From an uncultured Haemophilus sp. (GTDB lineage: Bacteria > Pseudomonadota > Gammaproteobacteria > Enterobacterales > Pasteurellaceae): a DNA stretch of 9,011 nt. Below are positions 6,754 to 9,011 of this stretch, piece after piece; position 1 is the stretch's first letter; the number at the start of each line of letters is the position of its first letter. Made by a program: the position numbers and the translations under genes. The notes beneath the pieces were generated by a model, which saw nothing but the letters and a program-made list of their open reading frames with translations, had not been told where the DNA came from and made no database searches. Where the stretch lies: positions 1-9,011 of the forward strand of contig NZ_CALJRX010000093.1 of the NCBI RefSeq assembly GCF_937976265.1, in the 5' to 3' direction.

Positions 6754-8889
6754 TTAGGCTTTCATTGTCACAATCCAGCAATTATGGATTTGTTTATTAC
6801 GCTCAAAATCAAGCGGTAAGGTTTTCGCTGAAATTTCGACCGCACTTAATCCCAATTCATCTAACGCCTCAAAATCCATTTTAAAACCTCGTTTATTGTT
6901 CGAGAACACGATGGTGCCATTAGGACGTAAAATACGTTTGAGGTTACGCATCAATTTGATGTGATCACGTTGTACATCCCAACTGTCTTCCATACGTTTA
7001 GAATTCGAGAATGTTGGTGGATCCACGAAAATTAAATCAAACTGGCGATCACATTTCTCTAACCACTGCAAACAATCTGCTTGAATGAGCTTGTGCTGCT
7101 TGCCTTCGATATCATTTAAAATCAGGTTTTGCTCTGCCCAGTTTAAATAGGTATTTGACATATCCACGGTTGTTGTCGATTTTGCCCCGCCTAATGCCGC
7201 ATGCACTGTTGCGGAACCGGTATAAGCGAAAAGATTGAGGAAATCTTTGCCTTTTGCCATTTCACCAACCATTTTACGGGTTAAGCGATGATCCAAGAAT
7301 AATCCTGTATCCAAGTAATCCGTCAAATTCACCCAAAGCTGAGCGCCGTATTCATTTACATAGAAATATTCGCCTTTATTCGCCAATTTTTCATATTGAT
7401 TCGTGCCTTTTTGTTTTTGACGCACTTTCAAAATCAGTTTATTGGTTTCAATACCGGTGACTTGCAAGGTTGCAGTCACGGCATCCAATAAACGTTGACG
7501 GGCTTTGTTTTCATCAATATTTTTGGGTGCGGCATACTCTTGCACCACGATATGATCACCATAACGATCCACTGCCACGTTATATTCCGGTAAATCGGCA
7601 TCATATAAACGATACGCATCAAGGCCTTGCTGTTTCGCCCATTTTTCAATTTTCTTGATATTTTTCTGCAAACGATTCGCAAAATCCACCGCTACCGTTG
7701 AAGTGCGGTCAAATTCAAGCGGATTTTCAGCCGCACTTTCTTTACGTTCTGAAATTTGATAATTCTTCTGAACACAATCTAACGGACCATTTTTCGCTTT
7801 AAATTGACGATGAGAACGCATACGCAAGCAATCAAGCAACGTAGATTCACTACTGAAAATCGACGCATTCCAACCACCAAATTCATTTTTAAGACGTTGT
7901 CCAAAGACTGAATATAGTGCAATCAAAGCAGGAGTTGTACCTAAACGCTCACCGTAAGGCGGGTTACAAATCACTGTTCCCACTTCATCTGGACTTGGAT
8001 TTTTTAATGCGGCGACATCACCTTGTTTCCACTGAATTAAGTGTGCTACGCCTGCATTTTGTGCGTTCTTTTGCGCTTTTTTCAGTACGCGATGATCGAG
8101 ATCGAAGCCATAAAAATGCGGTTTTGGATTTTGATTAAAATAAGTTTCAGCTTGCTGTACCGCTTCTGCTTTCACCTTATCCCAAGCATCTTGATTATGC
8201 CCTTTCCAGCAATCAAAGCCCCAATGTAAACGATGTAATTGCGGCGCAATTTGTGCTTCCATCTGCGCAGCTTCAATTAGCAAGGTGCCCGAACCACACA
8301 TTGGATCCACTAACGGTGTCCCTTTTTTCCAACCTGAACGAAGCACTATCGCAGCGGCTAAGGTTTCACGTAAAGGCGCTTGCCCTGTATCTTCACGATA
8401 GCCACGTAAATGCAATGCTTCACCACTTAAATCAAATGAAACGACGAGTTCTTCTTTATTCAAATAAGCATGAATTCGCACATCCGGATAGTCTTTATCC
8501 ACATTTGGACGCGCTTTCCCTTGACGTTCAAAATAATCCACAATGCCATCTTTCACACGCATCGCACCAAATTGAGTGTGACGAATTTCTTGGTTTGTCC
8601 CGTTGAAATCAACAAAAAATGTGGCTTTCTCATCAAAATAACTTAACCAATCCTGCCCTGTCACAATTGAATACAAGTCTAAATCACTATATACCTTGCC
8701 ATTTACAATCGGTAACAAAATACGCGAAGCCAAACGTGACCATAATAAGCTACGATAAAGTGTTTCATCATCAGCCTGAAAATGTACGCCACCTTGTGCG
8801 ATTTTACATTCCGTTGCACCAAGCTCTGTCAGTTCGACTTTTAAGAGTTCTTCAAAACCACGGGCAGTTGTGGCAAATAGTTGTTTCAT
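6754..8889 (-). CDS. rlmL: 23S rRNA methyltransferase RlmKL (m2G2445 and m7G2069)
   Basis: A 711-residue fusion of two S-adenosylmethionine-dependent methyltransferases; E. coli RlmKL (YcbY) has 702. The N-terminal RlmL half makes m2G2445 and the C-terminal RlmK half makes m7G2069 in 23S rRNA during large-subunit assembly in the cytoplasm. A THUMP RNA-binding region spans about residues 43-154. The RlmL domain shows the cofactor loop DPMCGSGT (195-202) and the catalytic NPPY (309-312). The RlmK domain shows FAYTGS (554-559) and DPPTF (623-627). The N-terminus MKQLFATTARGFEELLK aligns with the E. coli start, with a weak GAG ribosome-binding element upstream. The linker between the halves (about 380-400) is some eight residues longer than in E. 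coli, and the extra segment is encoded by an inverted pair of uptake signals. The gene is monocistronic here, with its own promoter and a shared terminator. Confidence 0.97.
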   Translation of the reverse strand: MKQLFATTARGFEELLKVELTELGATECKIAQGGVHFQADDETLYRSLLWSRLASRILLPIVNGKVYSDLDLYSIVTGQDWLSYFDEKATFFVDFNGTNQEIRHTQFGAMRVKDGIVDYFERQGKARPNVDKDYPDVRIHAYLNKEELVVSFDLSGEALHLRGYREDTGQAPLRETLAAAIVLRSGWKKGTPLVDPMCGSGTLLIEAAQMEAQIAPQLHRLHWGFDCWKGHNQDAWDKVKAEAVQQAETYFNQNPKPHFYGFDLDHRVLKKAQKNAQNAGVAHLIQWKQGDVAALKNPSPDEVGTVICNPPYGERLGTTPALIALYSVFGQRLKNEFGGWNASIFSSESTLLDCLRMRSHRQFKAKNGPLDCVQKNYQISERKESAAENPLEFDRTSTVAVDFANRLQKNIKKIEKWAKQQGLDAYRLYDADLPEYNVAVDRYGDHIVVQEYAAPKNIDENKARQRLLDAVTATLQVTGIETNKLILKVRQKQKGTNQYEKLANKGEYFYVNEYGAQLWVNLTDYLDTGLFLDHRLTRKMVGEMAKGKDFLNLFAYTGSATVHAALGGAKSTTTVDMSNTYLNWAEQNLILNDIEGKQHKLIQADCLQWLEKCDRQFDLIFVDPPTFSNSKRMEDSWDVQRDHIKLMRNLKRILRPNGTIVFSNNKRGFKMDFEALDELGLSAVEISAKTLPLDFERNKQIHNCWIVTMKA
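6839..6847 (-). repeat. DNA uptake signal sequence (exact core) near the rlmL 3' end
   Basis: An exact core on the minus strand inside the end of rlmL, followed by GAAATTT and AAAA tracts as in the extended consensus. Confidence 0.87.
7701..7738. repeat. Inverted pair of uptake signals (one exact, one 8/9) inside rlmL
   Basis: AAGTGCGGT at 7701-7709 is an exact core on the plus strand. GCCGCACTT at 7730-7738 is the inverted core with one substitution. The two arms can form an 8-base-pair stem (AAGTGCGG with CCGCACTT) around a 22-base loop. The pair lies wholly in the rlmL reading frame and encodes residues 384-397 of the interdomain linker. There is no T run, so it is unlikely to act as a terminator. 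Confidence 0.85.
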
Positions 8890-8919
8890 GTGTTTTCTCG
8901 ATAGGGAAAAATTGGGCGG

Positions 8920-8928
8920 ATTATAGCA
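8920..8928 (-). promoter_or_regulatory. Promoter of rlmL (extended -10)
   Basis: On the minus strand the sequence TGCTATAAT is a perfect extended -10 (TATAAT at 8920-8925, TG element at 8927-8928). The -35 position is poor (GCGAAA with an 18-base spacer), as is common with extended -10 promoters. Transcription would start near 8913, about 23 bases before the ATG. The -35 area runs into the palindrome at 8946-8958. Confidence 0.6.
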
Positions 8929-8945
8929 TAATTTTTACTAGGATT

Positions 8946-8992
8946 TCGCCTAAGGCGACCTACTTTTCTTTGCTTGTGCAAAGCAAAGTAGG
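8946..8992. repeat. Double palindrome, probable dispersed intergenic repeat
   Basis: Two hairpins abut with no spacer. The first is TCGCC-TAA-GGCGA (8946-8958). The second has 15-base arms at 8959-8973 and 8978-8992 around the loop TTGT, with a single mismatch (8967 against 8984). Neither is followed by a clear T run on the plus strand, and the sequence after it is A-rich to the window edge. The sequence resembles a repeat I recall from several gammaproteobacterial genomes, but that is from memory. It sits upstream of the rlmL promoter and may continue past the edge. Confidence 0.65.
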
Positions 8993-9011
8993 CAAAAGAA
9001 AACACACCCCA
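8993..9011. other. Right-edge sequence without a recognisable gene
   Basis: A short A-rich stretch after the palindrome, ending in CACACCCCA. No reading frame, promoter or RNA gene can be supported. It may be the continuation of the repeat, which the window edge interrupts. Confidence 0.4.

Noticed and set aside
7254..8606. Plus-strand open frames inside rlmL
   Set aside because: They are antisense to a full-length, motif-complete RlmKL frame and show no features of their own.
1..9011. A mobile island, CRISPR array, defence system or toxin-antitoxin pair
   Set aside because: All long frames are conserved chromosomal genes; no direct-repeat array, transposase or integrase motif, tRNA or attachment site is visible.

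Overview
The window comes from a gammaproteobacterium of the family Pasteurellaceae, in the Haemophilus influenzae-type branch. The main evidence is five exact copies of the 9-base DNA uptake signal AAGTGCGGT (both orientations) and one near copy. Supporting evidence is the AT-rich composition and protein sequences that track their Escherichia coli counterparts closely from start codon onward. The species cannot be fixed from this window. Nothing here looks foreign: there is no transposase, integrase, CRISPR array, RNA gene or defence system.

Layout. Positions 1-4627 are a minus-strand operon, read from right to left: a yeaL-type membrane protein (DUF441), a ygdD-type membrane protein (DUF423), then the large DEAH-box RNA helicase hrpA, whose last few dozen codons lie beyond the left edge. 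The three genes have no gaps between them (a TAA directly followed by ATG, then an ATGA overlap), which suggests one transcript and translational coupling. A 168-base divergent intergenic region (4628-4795) carries the operon promoter, an uptake signal that folds into a small hairpin in the operon leader, and the upstream region of a plus-strand gene. That gene (4796-6700) is a KefB/KefC-like cation:proton antiporter with a C-terminal nucleotide-binding RCK domain. It converges on minus-strand rlmL (6754-8889), the two-headed 23S rRNA methyltransferase, and the two share one hairpin terminator. The last 122 bases hold the rlmL promoter and a compact double palindrome that looks like a dispersed repeat.

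Two of the five genes act on RNA or ribosomes (hrpA, rlmL) and three encode inner-membrane proteins. There is no obvious single pathway; this is ordinary chromosomal housekeeping sequence. I see no convincing new system. The points most worth a second look are an inverted pair of uptake signals exactly in the linker between the two enzyme domains of RlmKL, apparent substitutions at glutathione-contact positions of the Kef-like protein, the unusual tight coupling of two small membrane proteins to hrpA, and the palindromic repeat at the right edge.
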